Positions 1 through 6,511 of a stretch of DNA of 10,167 nt are shown here, piece by piece. Under the pieces are notes generated by a model that made no database searches, was not told where the DNA came from, and was given only the letters and a program-made list of their open reading frames with translations. The stretch lies in assembly GCA_905199285.1 (NCBI GenBank), contig CAJKFZ010000089.1:1-10167 (forward strand), given 5' to 3'. This stretch comes from an uncultured Ruminococcus sp. GTDB taxonomy: Bacteria; Bacillota; Clostridia; Oscillospirales; Ruminococcaceae. The position numbers and the translations under genes are program-made. Each line of letters opens with the position of its first letter. Positions within the stretch are counted from its first letter, which is position 1.

Positions 1-135
1 CGGAGGGTGGTCAGAGCATGACAAAATAGCCCACTCGAACATCGTTTTTTTATTTGATGGACTTATCCTGCCTATGGTTATATAATAACAGATCCTAAAA
101 ACCGTGATTTCTCACTTGTTCATCGGCTCTGCGTC

Positions 136-313
136 TTATGGATCTGGCTCTTTGATGACTGTTATTTGCCAATCTTTCGCATTTATCAATGTTTCGTGTT
201 TACATTTCGGACAGTATAGGAGAAAGTTTATCAATTCAGTATCATTCCGTATTTTGATACGGATTTTGCTACCGCAAATCGGGCAGCACACCCATTCAAT
301 CCGTCGTTTTCAA
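136..313 (-). pseudogene. cysteine-rich KTR-type small zinc-ribbon protein, 5' end frameshifted
   Basis: The minus strand is open from 300 to the TAA at 136-138. It encodes about 54 residues beginning EWVCCPICGSKIRIKIRN and ending ITVIKEPDP. Two CPxC knuckles (CCPIC and YCPKC) and the KIRIKIR/KEPD signatures match the cysteine-rich KTR family, which is common on conjugative elements of Firmicutes; its function is unknown. A good Shine-Dalgarno (GGGAGG, 321-326) sits 7 nt before a TTG at 311-313. That TTG reads M-K-T-T-D and then hits TGA at 296-298, one frame away from the cysteine-rich ORF. In the cysteine-rich frame the only nearby starts are ATT (298-300) and GTG (289-291), neither with a usable ribosome binding site. 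The likely history is a small indel near 295-301 that broke a gene starting MKTT-EWV. It follows the ABC gene and probably belonged to its operon or element. The family call is fairly sure; its inactivation is likely. Confidence 0.7.
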
Positions 314-426
314 ATTGATACCTCCCTACAACTCGTTACTTTCCTCGTGATGTTTACACACCTTTCAACTTCTTTTTGCGAAAATTCAGGTACATTTTTT
401 GCCTTTGATAATATGTGATAAATGTA
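310..426 (-). other. Orphan open tail in frame with the ABC gene, possible gene remnant
   Basis: Right after the TGA of the ABC ATPase (427-429), the same frame stays open for 38 codons to the TGA at 310-312. That stop overlaps the TTG start of the KTR gene. The peptide reads like a charged C-terminal tail (SQKEVERCVNITRKV, then TSCREVSI). There is no ATG, GTG or TTG start inside it. It may be the 3' end of a gene whose front was lost when the ABC module was inserted, or it may be chance. I do not recognise the family. Confidence 0.25.
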
Positions 427-1089
427 TCATTTAGCTTTTCCTGTATTTGAATCGGGAGTATCTGAAATTTGCAATTCACCCTTTTGCAGTTTCAAAATTA
501 CATCAGCCTGTTTTGCAAGCTCGTTCGAGTGCGTTACGATTATGACACACTTGTTCATTTTATGGGCGCATTCTTTCAGAATATTTGTAATTTCAACCGC
601 AGTATCTTCATCAAGATTTCCTGTCGGTTCGTCAGCAAGGATAACGCTTGCGTCAGAAGCCAATGCACGGGCGATTGCTACCCGTTGCTGCTGTCCGCCG
701 GAGAGCTTCAGAACATTTAGTTTCGCTTCCTCCTTGGTAAGTCCCAAACGCTCCAAGATAGGCAGCGGCGGCAGTTTAGAAGTCAGAGCCACATTCTCGG
801 CAGGCGTCATATAATCGATCAAATTGTAACTTTGAAAAATGAAAGCAACATTGTTTTTGCGATGATACGCAAGCCCTTTTTTCTCAATATCTTCTCCTTG
901 AAACAGCACTTGCCCGTCGGACGGACTATCCAAACCTCCAAGCAGGGAAAGCAAAGTTGTTTTTCCGCACCCACTCGGACCGAGGATTGCATAAATTTTC
1001 CCTACCTCAAAATCGGTATTTATATTTTTGAGAACAGTTCTGTTCCCATCATAGGAATATTTAACATTACAGGTTTTAACGATACTCAT
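427..1089 (-). CDS. ABC transporter ATP-binding protein (MacB/LolD/Vex2-like), intact
   Basis: This 220-aa cytoplasmic ATPase powers a transporter built from FtsX-type permeases. All motifs are present: Walker A GPSGCGKTT (residues 37-45), Q-loop Gln86, signature LSGGQ (129-133), Walker B VILADEP with catalytic Glu154, D-loop GNLD (157-160) and switch His187. The length is normal for the LolD/MacB class. The ATG at 1089 follows AAGGAGG with good spacing, and that ribosome binding site overlaps the stop of the upstream permease (1103), so the genes are translated in series. Known relatives pump antimicrobial peptides, lipoproteins or signal peptides out of the membrane; the substrate here cannot be told. 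Of the two permeases next to it, one is broken, so a working pump would need the other permease as a homodimer or a partner encoded elsewhere. The ATPase call is certain; the specific substrate is unknown. Confidence 0.95.
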   Translation of the reverse strand: MSIVKTCNVKYSYDGNRTVLKNINTDFEVGKIYAILGPSGCGKTTLLSLLGGLDSPSDGQVLFQGEDIEKKGLAYHRKNNVAFIFQSYNLIDYMTPAENVALTSKLPPLPILERLGLTKEEAKLNVLKLSGGQQQRVAIARALASDASVILADEPTGNLDEDTAVEITNILKECAHKMNKCVIIVTHSNELAKQADVILKLQKGELQISDTPDSNTGKAK

Positions 1090-1102
1090 ATAAGCGTCCT
1101 CC

Positions 1103-1940
1103 TTAACTCATTTTCGTAAGAATATCTTTCGGTTTTAAGCGAACAACCGTCCACGATGAAGCGATAACCGCTATCGCAATCAGTAAAGTGCCAATTATAT
1201 ACAATGGCAACAGGTAGGCTGCGTCAATCTGCACATTGAGATTGGCTGTTCCCGCCCAAGCTCTGGAAACTAAAAACCCTCCTGCTTTTTCCGCTACAAA
1301 AAAGCTGAACGGGATAGACGCTGCGAACGCAACAACAGCCACAACAAAAGTTTCCGTAAAGATTTGTAAAATAATATTTGCCTTGCTTTTGCCAACAGAA
1401 AGTAAAATCCCGATTTCCTTCTTGCGTCCTCTAATCCATATTGTCAGAAGCAGGGTAAGGATCACAATCGGTCGTAATATGTCTGCCCTTTACCAATTTG
1501 TATTTGCCGCTCTGGAACGCCTTGCATTTTTCAGATGACAATGTTGCAGTATATCTCGCACCCCCCAAGGCGGCAGGCAGATATTTGAAATTAACTCCTG
1601 CACCAAAATAACCTTCTGATTCCTCGGCATTGTAATCTACGACACCATCAACCTTCTTAATAGCGTCTACAATATCATCAGTAATAAAGTCTCCATTATA
1701 AGTATAAGTCGTTCCCCATTGGCTTTGCTGACTGCCTCCCATATGCTCGTCCATGTCAATATCAAGCATAATTTTTCAGCCGATAGCAGTTTGAACATCT
1801 GCTGTCGCGCCCTTAGCTGCGTCACGAACAGCAATGCCTGTAAGCATGAAAGTCGCTATAAGCGTCAGCACCAAAAACAATATAACCGTCTTAAACCGTT
1901 GCCTTAAACAGTACAGACCTGCTCTTTTTATAAAGCTCAT
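1103..1940 (-). pseudogene. FtsX/MacB-type ABC permease, broken by a nonsense codon and an internal deletion
   Basis: The ATG at 1940 lies 8-9 nt after AGGAGG, which overlaps the stop of the upstream permease. It opens a typical permease N terminus (MSFIKRAGLYCLRQRFKT, then one membrane segment). After 54 codons there is an in-frame TGA at 1776-1778 within AIG-stop-KIMLDID. The frame then continues through the extracellular domain to KLVKGRHITTD (about 1467). The next bases switch frame directly into the second membrane segment (VILTLLLTIWIRGRKKEIG, from 1465) and run to the end LKPKDILTKMS at 1103. In the intact neighbour, about 160 residues separate the matching points (GKHIND at 151 and AFLTLLL at 319). 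Roughly 480-500 bp of the extracellular domain is therefore missing, with the junction at about 1463-1475. The family is a pair with the upstream permease (both end LKPK-x-IL-x-KMS), suggesting ancient duplication. It should yield no functional protein. Confidence 0.9.
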
Positions 1941-1952
1941 TTAAATGTCCTC

Positions 1953-3314
1953 CTAACTCATTTTTGATAGTATTTCTTTTGGTTTCAGCCGCATAATCAT
2001 AATGGACGATACAAAGGTAGAAGCCGTTATTATGATAATTTGGCATAGGTAAATGAACAATGTTTCTATGGCATTTAACCTTAGATAGTTATCAATTTGA
2101 CTGCCACTATTTATTCCTGCGGACAACGTTTCCTCATTTAACAGATTAAGTTGCAACTCACCAAATAGGCTGTGACCTAAAAATCCTGTAACACACAAGG
2201 ATGCAACATAGGATAAAATCAGTGCAATGATCGTAACCGACAATACTTCAAATAGGAAACCCGCTATAATCTGCCCTTTTGAAACTCCTGCCGCAAGCAA
2301 AATGCCTGCTTCCTGCATTCGGCTGCGCATACGCATTGTTAATAGCAAGGTCAAAAACGCTGTACTGACAACTGATACAAGGACAAGTAATATTTTCACC
2401 AAATCTCCGAGTGAAGATAGCTGATCGGCTATTTTGGAATATTGAAAGTCATTGGTACGGATAAAGTGTGTCGTCCAATCAATAGATTGCAATAGCTGAA
2501 CATTGTGGGTAATATCGTTGAGTTTAGCAGGGTCAGTAATATAAAAGTCGACTTCTCCTGTGTAAACTCCTGTTTCGCTCTCGTGCAGCTCGTTCAAGAC
2601 ATCAAGGCTTGCATATATCTCGTTTTCAGTGACGCCCGCCGTTGGTTTAAGAGAGGTTGCCGGGGCATTCAACTTATATATTCCTGATACTTGTACTTGA
2701 GCATAAGCGGTTTTGACAGGTATTTCGTCAATGTACGCACCGTCAGCTTCACCGAGCTTGGCATGGGTCAGCGTTAGCGTGTCCCCAACCGACAGATGAT
2801 TTTTTTCTGCCAACTGTTCGCTGATAAGGATTTTTCCTTTGTCTGCGTCATTAATATGTTTGCCTTCTGTCAAAACGACTGTTTCTTCTGCGAAACTTGG
2901 AGCAAGTGCAGAAAAGCGAAGTGCCGTCACTTTTCCCATATTGTTTTCCTCGGTATGTTTATCACCGGGAATAAACTCTATTCCATTGCTTTTTGCAAAA
3001 CCGTAATTGATGGGATTATAGTATTTGATTTCGCCTGTCTGCATAACCTCATCAATTTCTCGCCCCGTGATGTGGATATTATTTTCCTTGACTTCTGTTT
3101 CACCGTTTTCGGTCATCGACACTTTGGTATTTGCTCTTATATAGAAAGCCGCTCCGAGAGAAGTGCGAATATCTCTTGACAAACTTTCTGACGCATTCAA
3201 AACACCAAAACATGAAATCAGAAAAACCGCTACTACGAATACCACCAAAAACAGGCTTACTGTTTTTCCTTTTTTGCGTGATATATAAAGCATAGTTCTG
3301 TGTGTAAAATTCAT
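1953..3314 (-). CDS. FtsX/MacB-type ABC transporter permease (Vex-like), intact
   Basis: This 453-aa membrane protein is the transmembrane half of the ABC exporter. It has one membrane segment at about residues 19-40, a large extracellular domain (about 41-300), then three membrane segments at about 305-328, 349-379 and 413-440. That is the MacB/FtsX layout. A conserved cytoplasmic loop, RMRSRMQEAGILLAAGVSK (about 328-346), couples to the ATPase, and the end LKPKEILSKMS is typical. The ATG at 3314 follows AAAGGAGC at a rather long distance (about 13 nt). It is the first gene of the transporter operon, preceded by its own promoter (3344-3377) and by the terminator of the sensor operon. The following permease starts 12 bp after its stop. 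The extracellular domain usually handles the substrate; peptide export, immunity or lipoprotein transport are all possible. Confidence 0.93.
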   Translation of the reverse strand: MNFTHRTMLYISRKKGKTVSLFLVVFVVAVFLISCFGVLNASESLSRDIRTSLGAAFYIRANTKVSMTENGETEVKENNIHITGREIDEVMQTGEIKYYNPINYGFAKSNGIEFIPGDKHTEENNMGKVTALRFSALAPSFAEETVVLTEGKHINDADKGKILISEQLAEKNHLSVGDTLTLTHAKLGEADGAYIDEIPVKTAYAQVQVSGIYKLNAPATSLKPTAGVTENEIYASLDVLNELHESETGVYTGEVDFYITDPAKLNDITHNVQLLQSIDWTTHFIRTNDFQYSKIADQLSSLGDLVKILLVLVSVVSTAFLTLLLTMRMRSRMQEAGILLAAGVSKGQIIAGFLFEVLSVTIIALILSYVASLCVTGFLGHSLFGELQLNLLNEETLSAGINSGSQIDNYLRLNAIETLFIYLCQIIIITASTFVSSIMIMRLKPKEILSKMS

Positions 3315-3343
3315 CTAAGTGATTCAGCTCCTTTCTGCAATCT

Positions 3344-3377
3344 ATCATACTGTCCTTTGGTTAGTTTTTGGTTTGCT
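3344..3377 (-). promoter_or_regulatory. Transporter-operon promoter with paired 11-bp regulator half-sites
   Basis: Read on the minus strand, two 11-bp half-sites lie end to end: AGCAAACCAAA (3377-3367) and AACTAACCAAA (3366-3356). Then come 6 bp and the -10 hexamer TATGAT (3349-3344). The half-sites occupy the -35 region, which has no TTGACA-like hexamer, as expected of a promoter that needs an activator. The predicted transcript starts near 3337, about 23 nt before the permease ATG. The promoter of the response regulator (5489-5522) has the same half-sites at the same distance. OmpR-family regulators bind direct repeats with about one helical turn of spacing, so the adjacent regulator is the natural binder (inferred). 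Confidence 0.65.
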
Positions 3378-3403
3378 TTTCATAAGTCTTTGATTTGATT
3401 GCA

Positions 3404-3436
3404 AAAAAGCTGACAGCGAATTGCTGACAGCTTTTT
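3404..3436 (-). terminator. Intrinsic terminator after the sensor operon
   Basis: A 9-bp outer stem (AAAAAGCTG/CAGCTTTTT), one A-A mismatch, a 4-bp inner stem (CAGC/GCTG) and a GAATT loop form a near-symmetrical hairpin. On the minus strand it ends in a T run, about 18 bp beyond the restored stop of the histidine kinase gene at 3454. It separates the regulator-kinase transcript from the transporter transcript. The symmetry means it could also work in the other direction. Confidence 0.75.
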
Positions 3437-3453
3437 GTAACTCGAAGCCATTA

Positions 3454-4814
3454 TCAATTTAGATAAAGGAAAAAGGCTACGCCCTGTTCTGTGTTCTTTA
3501 TGCAATAGGTCATACCGTGCAGGTCAAGAATTGTTTTGACAATGTATAGTCCCAGACCGCTGCCGCCGGTAGCTTTACTTCTGTCCGATAAAAAGAAGTG
3601 AACATATGGGGCAGATCATCCGTTGGAATAGACGCACCAGTATTTTCAACAATAAGAGCATTTCCGTTTTCACAGGATTGCATAGAGATAAAAACATTTT
3701 CGCCGCAGGGAGAATGGCGAACAGCGTTCCCGATTATATTAGACAGGGCTTTATTCCAAAGGTTTGGATTTACAGACAGAACCATATCGGTGCTGATTTT
3801 TTGATGTATTTGAATGTTCTTATCTTTTGCAAGTGGAAAAAGGGTTTCTATTGTTTCATTTATAGAGGTGAGCAGAGAAATCCCCTGCAAGGTATCTTGC
3901 AAGTCCATACTTTCCATTTTGGATATGCTTATGATTTCCTTGACAAGATATTCAATATCTTCCGTAGCTTTCAGTGCTTCGGGCAGATATTTTTCGTGAT
4001 TTTGGTAATCCCCATATCCCAAAATCATATTTTCAATTTGTCCTTTTAAGATAGTCAGTGGTGTTTTCAGTTCGTGAGATACCGCCGCAAAAAAGTTTTT
4101 GCGTTGTTCTTCTAACGCTTTGAATTTTTCTACATCATCGGTTAGCTGACTGTTTGCATTTGTTAATTCTTCCATTGTAGACTGTAATCGGCTTGCCATC
4201 GTATTCAGGCTGGAAGCAAGCACACCGATCTCATCACCCGTTTCAACATCACATTTCCAAGTCATATCAAGTGATGTCATTCGCTTAGAAATCTGACTGA
4301 TTTTAGCAATAGGTGAAACAATGACTTTGCTGCAAATAAAGGCACTTAACGATGACAGCAACAGAATAATTGCAAAGACAACAGGTAAAAAGCGCAGCAT
4401 AAGGCTCAATATTATATCAGCCGTTTTCGATAGAGAAGATACCACAAGTGCGTATTCTGTTTCACTATCCGAAAATATAACAGTAATCGCAATGCTTGAT
4501 GTTGTGACTGTCAATTCATCTGTCTTTATTTCGCCAAAGCTCAAAGCCCCGTTATCGTCGCTGAGTATCGCAGTAGAATTATTTTGAATACAGAAATTAT
4601 AGATTTCATTAACCGCATCCTCATAACGCATATCCTGCAATTTTGAAACAAGGACTTCGGTATTTGCGTCCAGTTGCTCATCTGATATAACCTGATATTG
4701 TTTCGGCAGGACAGTCAGTACAATTCCATAAATCAGCATACTGCAAATGGTAAGGGCAGAAAACACCCATAAAAACACTTTTACACTTAAACTGTTTTTA
4801 ATTTTCTTTCGCAA
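3454..4814 (-). pseudogene. Sensor histidine kinase (HisKA/HATPase_c), frameshifted before the GxGLG box
   Basis: This was a membrane sensor kinase that phosphorylated the upstream regulator. From the TTG at 4814 it has a first membrane segment at about residues 13-36, a roughly 100-residue extracellular sensor, a second membrane segment (about 134-162), a HAMP region, a short coiled coil, the HisKA box FFAAVSHELKTPL (phospho-acceptor near His247) and the ATP-binding N box NIIGNAVRHSP. At FYRTE (about 3580) the frame shifts: the original frame ends in nonsense at 3510, whereas the other frame reads SKATGGSGLGLYIVKTIL and continues to TGA at 3454. A single lost base near 3579-3580 explains this; restored length is about 453 aa. 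The ATP lid and G2 box are lost, so kinase activity is doubtful. The TTG has GAGGGGTGG upstream and overlaps the regulator by 17 bp; an ATG at 4856 is an alternative with a longer overlap. Confidence 0.88.
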
Positions 4815-5469
4815 TTCTATATCCCACCCCTCTGATCGTTTCAATATAATTAACATTCAGCTTTTTTCGTAAATTCATAATATGAAAGTTCACGCTTTTT
4901 TCATCTCCCACGAAATCATATCCCCAAACAAGATTGAGAAGATCGTCCCTTGTGAACACACGCCCTTTATTTTTTAGAAACAGCAAGAGAATTTCAAACT
5001 CCAAGTGAGTAAGTGCTACCTCATTTCCAGAAACAATAACCTTGCATTCTGTTTCACTCAAAGTGATTTTCTTATAATGAATCGTGCCGGACATTGTATC
5101 ATTCGATGATGTTCTCCGTAAGAGAGCTTCCACACGCTTTAGAACAAGTTTTATAGAAAATGGTTTTGTGATTTAATCATCAGCCAATTTGTCAAAACCT
5201 TTTATTTGAGCGTCCTCTGTATCAAGGGCGGTTAAAAGAATAATCGGGATTTGCGATTCTTGCCGTATCATTTCACACACAGTATATCCGTCAATCTTTG
5301 GCAGCATTATATCCAACAAAATAAGGTCAAAACTTTGTCCGTGAAATGCGTTGATACCCTCCAGTCCGTCCGAAACAGCAGTAACTTCATATCCTGCAAA
5401 GGTAAGTGGCTCAGATAATATTTTCTGTATTGCCACCTCGTCCTCAATTATCAATATTTTCTTATCCAT
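4798..5469 (-). pseudogene. OmpR-family response regulator with an internal nonsense codon
   Basis: This was the transcription factor of the two-component pair. From ATG 5469 (GGAGG at 5477-5481) it has a receiver domain with acidic pocket Glu9-Asp10-Glu11, phospho-acceptor Asp53 in LLDIMLP and Thr80. The frame meets TAA at 5173-5175 (codon 99) inside the very conserved ADD-Y-ITKPF motif, where Tyr is expected. Past the stop the same frame continues with the conserved Lys102 and a complete winged-helix DNA-binding domain, ending VNFHIMNLRKKLNV...GVGYRIAKEN at 4798. One base change from a Tyr codon explains it. The full length would be 223 aa, normal for the family. Translation as is gives a 98-residue receiver without the DNA-binding domain. 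The kinase gene overlaps its 3' end. Relatives include VncR/VanR-like regulators; its probable targets are the two 11-bp-repeat promoters in this window. Confidence 0.9.
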
Positions 5470-5488
5470 ATGCAGACCTCCACGCTAA

Positions 5489-5522
5489 ATTATAGCAGGT
5501 GTTTATTAGTTTTTGATTAGTT
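5489..5522 (-). promoter_or_regulatory. Promoter of the regulator-kinase operon with paired 11-bp half-sites (autoregulation)
   Basis: On the minus strand the half-sites AACTAATCAAA (5522-5512) and AACTAATAAAC (5511-5501) are followed by 6 bp and a perfect -10 TATAAT (5494-5489). There is no good -35. The predicted start is near 5483, giving a very short leader that begins at about the GGAGG of the regulator gene. Half-site sequence, 11-bp period and distance to the -10 all equal those at 3344-3377, which points to one regulator for both. Confidence 0.65.
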
Positions 5523-5696
5523 CTCATTTTTTCATTCAGCTTTAAGCTTTGTATATTTGAAGATATGGATACACTTAGACAAAATAGATTTGACATTACT
5601 GCAATTCATATCCCGATATATATTATAATCATTTGGATAGATTGCATCAATCAAACATTTGTGAATAATTCGTGTGCTGATTATTGAAATGGGGGA

Positions 5697-5748
5697 TTAG
5701 GGGCAAAAGCCCCTAACAAGCGAATTTGGATAGCCAAATTCAGTGCTT
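5697..5748 (+). repeat. Two tandem perfect hairpins, possible oriT remnant
   Basis: The first hairpin is TTAGGGGC-AAAA-GCCCCTAA (5697-5716). The second is GAATTTGG-ATAG-CCAAATTC (5722-5741). The second can be extended by CAAGC (5717-5721) pairing with GCTTG (5745-5749), with AGT bulged. It is followed on the plus strand by GGTAAGACATAACGTGC. A stem directly before a GGTAAG-type sequence resembles the layout of transfer origins of MOBP/MOBQ relaxases. No relaxase gene is visible in the window. No T run follows, so these are not terminators. The oriT reading is an inference; a structured RNA is the other option. Confidence 0.4.
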
Positions 5749-5763
5749 GGTAAGACATAACGT

Positions 5764-5832
5764 GCTTTCAACACATAAAGTAAATTCATCCATAAAATTG
5801 ATAAAAATAAGTAGTTTTCATGTATTGAAAGC
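5764..5832. repeat. Spaced 12-bp inverted repeat
   Basis: GCTTTCAACACA (5764-5775) and TGTATTGAAAGC (5821-5832) are inverted copies matching at 11 of 12 positions with 45 bp between them. They lie just downstream of the nucleotidyltransferase stop and just after the tandem hairpins. They could be the ends of a tiny lost element, a recombinase site, or a weak stem. Confidence 0.35.
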
Positions 5833-5859
5833 TATTCAGCAGACTCTTGATTAGTATCT

Positions 5860-6180
5860 TTATTTTAATTTCAAACAATGGGACTTAATCCTATCTAAAA
5901 ATTTGGTTTCTTTCTCTTCTTCAACGCTTAAGGATGTTATATCAACTAACATACCGAGTTCCTTTTCTAATTCATTTGTAAATAGTATTAAATCATTGCC
6001 GAATTTGCTTGAGTATTCTGTGTAGATGATTAATATATCAATGTCATTATTAATTGTATTTAGCTCTAATGCAGAGCCGAATAAGAATACATGCTTGAAA
6101 GAATCGAACAGCGTTATATGTTTTCTTACTCGTTCAATAATATCATTATTCAATCTACTTGATTTCATTAATATATCCAT
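5860..6180 (-). CDS. Minimal nucleotidyltransferase (MNT, NTP_transf_2 fold)
   Basis: This small soluble protein (about 106 aa) carries the polymerase-beta-type nucleotidyltransferase signature: FLFGSALEL followed by NNDIDILI, where the Gly-Ser is followed after nine residues by an Asp-x-Asp pair, and a third Asp in LVDITSL. These give the metal-binding triad. Proteins of this size transfer NMP groups, most often AMP, and commonly act as the antitoxin half of MNT-HEPN modules or in defence systems such as AbiE. No HEPN partner is next to it; instead the upstream neighbours are an unknown 118-aa protein and an HNH nuclease. Start choice is uncertain: GTG 6189, ATG 6180 and ATG 6168 are all in frame, all overlap the upstream gene, and none has a strong ribosome binding site, so it probably relies on coupled translation. 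The usual glycine after GS-A/R is replaced (GSALEL), a mild departure from the family. Confidence 0.85.
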   Translation of the reverse strand: MDILMKSSRLNNDIIERVRKHITLFDSFKHVFLFGSALELNTINNDIDILIIYTEYSSKFGNDLILFTNELEKELGMLVDITSLSVEEEKETKFLDRIKSHCLKLK

Positions 6181-6511
6181 AAAAAGCACCCATAGTTAAC
6201 AGCTGAACATTCATCTGCTTTGCCAACATATATGCTTGGCTGGATATGCAGCTTTCTCCGTTCCAGTTATGTAAGTTGACAACAATGCTGTTTTTCTCTG
6301 GAGCGAGACGCATTAATTCTGATTGGCTCAAGCAATATTCATAAACAAAAATCAGCTTTGTGTTTTGTATAGTAATTTCTCTTAAATTGCTATCAGACAA
6401 AAAATTAAAACTAACATTTCTTGAACGGATATACTTCAAAGCATAATTCAAACTTTTCAAGCGAACTTTTGCCCCCATAAAACAGTCATAATCATAATAC
6501 AACTGTCTCAA
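6155..6511 (-). CDS. Uncharacterised 118-aa protein, middle gene of the HNH-MNT cassette
   Basis: I do not recognise this protein. It starts at a TTG (6509-6511) whose bases overlap the TGA of the HNH gene (TTGA), a strong sign of coupled translation; an ATG at 6478 is the fallback. It ends inside the first codons of the nucleotidyltransferase. No membrane segment or signal peptide is seen. The N-terminal part is basic (GAKVRLKSLNYALKYIRSR). The pattern then alternates short hydrophobic strands and helices: LREITIQNTKLIFVYEY, NSIVVNLHNWNG, then SSQAYMLAKQMNVQLLTM. This loosely resembles the last part of Mrr/NERD-type or Rossmann-like nuclease domains, but I see no clear PD-(D/E)xK motif. The conserved-looking HNWNGES is the most motif-like stretch. 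A partner or inhibitor of one neighbour is possible. The gene is well supported by position; the function is unknown. Confidence 0.7.
   Translation of the reverse strand: MRQLYYDYDCFMGAKVRLKSLNYALKYIRSRNVSFNFLSDSNLREITIQNTKLIFVYEYCLSQSELMRLAPEKNSIVVNLHNWNGESCISSQAYMLAKQMNVQLLTMGAFYGYINEIK

Larger units (their letters stand above)
5523..5859. other. Gene-free stretch between the sensor operon and the nucleotidyltransferase cassette
   Basis: No convincing gene lies here. A 40-codon ORF on the plus strand (5565-5687) has no good ribosome binding site or recognisable product. The region holds the tandem hairpins at 5697-5741 and the spaced inverted repeat 5764-5832. It is the boundary between two modules of different base composition, consistent with a recombination or mobile-element junction. 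Confidence 0.5.

Noticed and set aside
1..135. Hoped-for element end or integrase remnant at the left edge
   Set aside because: No repeat, coding frame or clear hairpin could be supported in this stretch.
104..418. 104-codon plus-strand ORF
   Set aside because: It is antisense to the cysteine-rich KTR reading frame, has no ribosome site, and its residues look like a shadow translation.
3100..3348. 82-codon minus-strand ORF at the permease start
   Set aside because: It overlaps the permease N terminus in another frame and has no family features; the ribosome site serves the permease.
1776..5175. Stop-codon reassignment to explain internal stops
   Set aside because: Two different stop codons (TAA and TGA) are involved together with a frameshift and a deletion, and intact genes here end in TGA, TAG and TAA, so ordinary gene decay fits better.
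5590..5629. TTGACA and TATAAT on the plus strand
   Set aside because: The hexamers are 28 bp apart, and the nearer TATATA is 21 bp away, so no normal promoter spacing exists and there is no gene to drive.
5565..5687. 40-codon plus-strand ORF (MDTLRQNRF...)
   Set aside because: It has no good ribosome binding site, is very rich in Ile, matches no family I know, and is the only plus-strand candidate in an otherwise minus-strand window.
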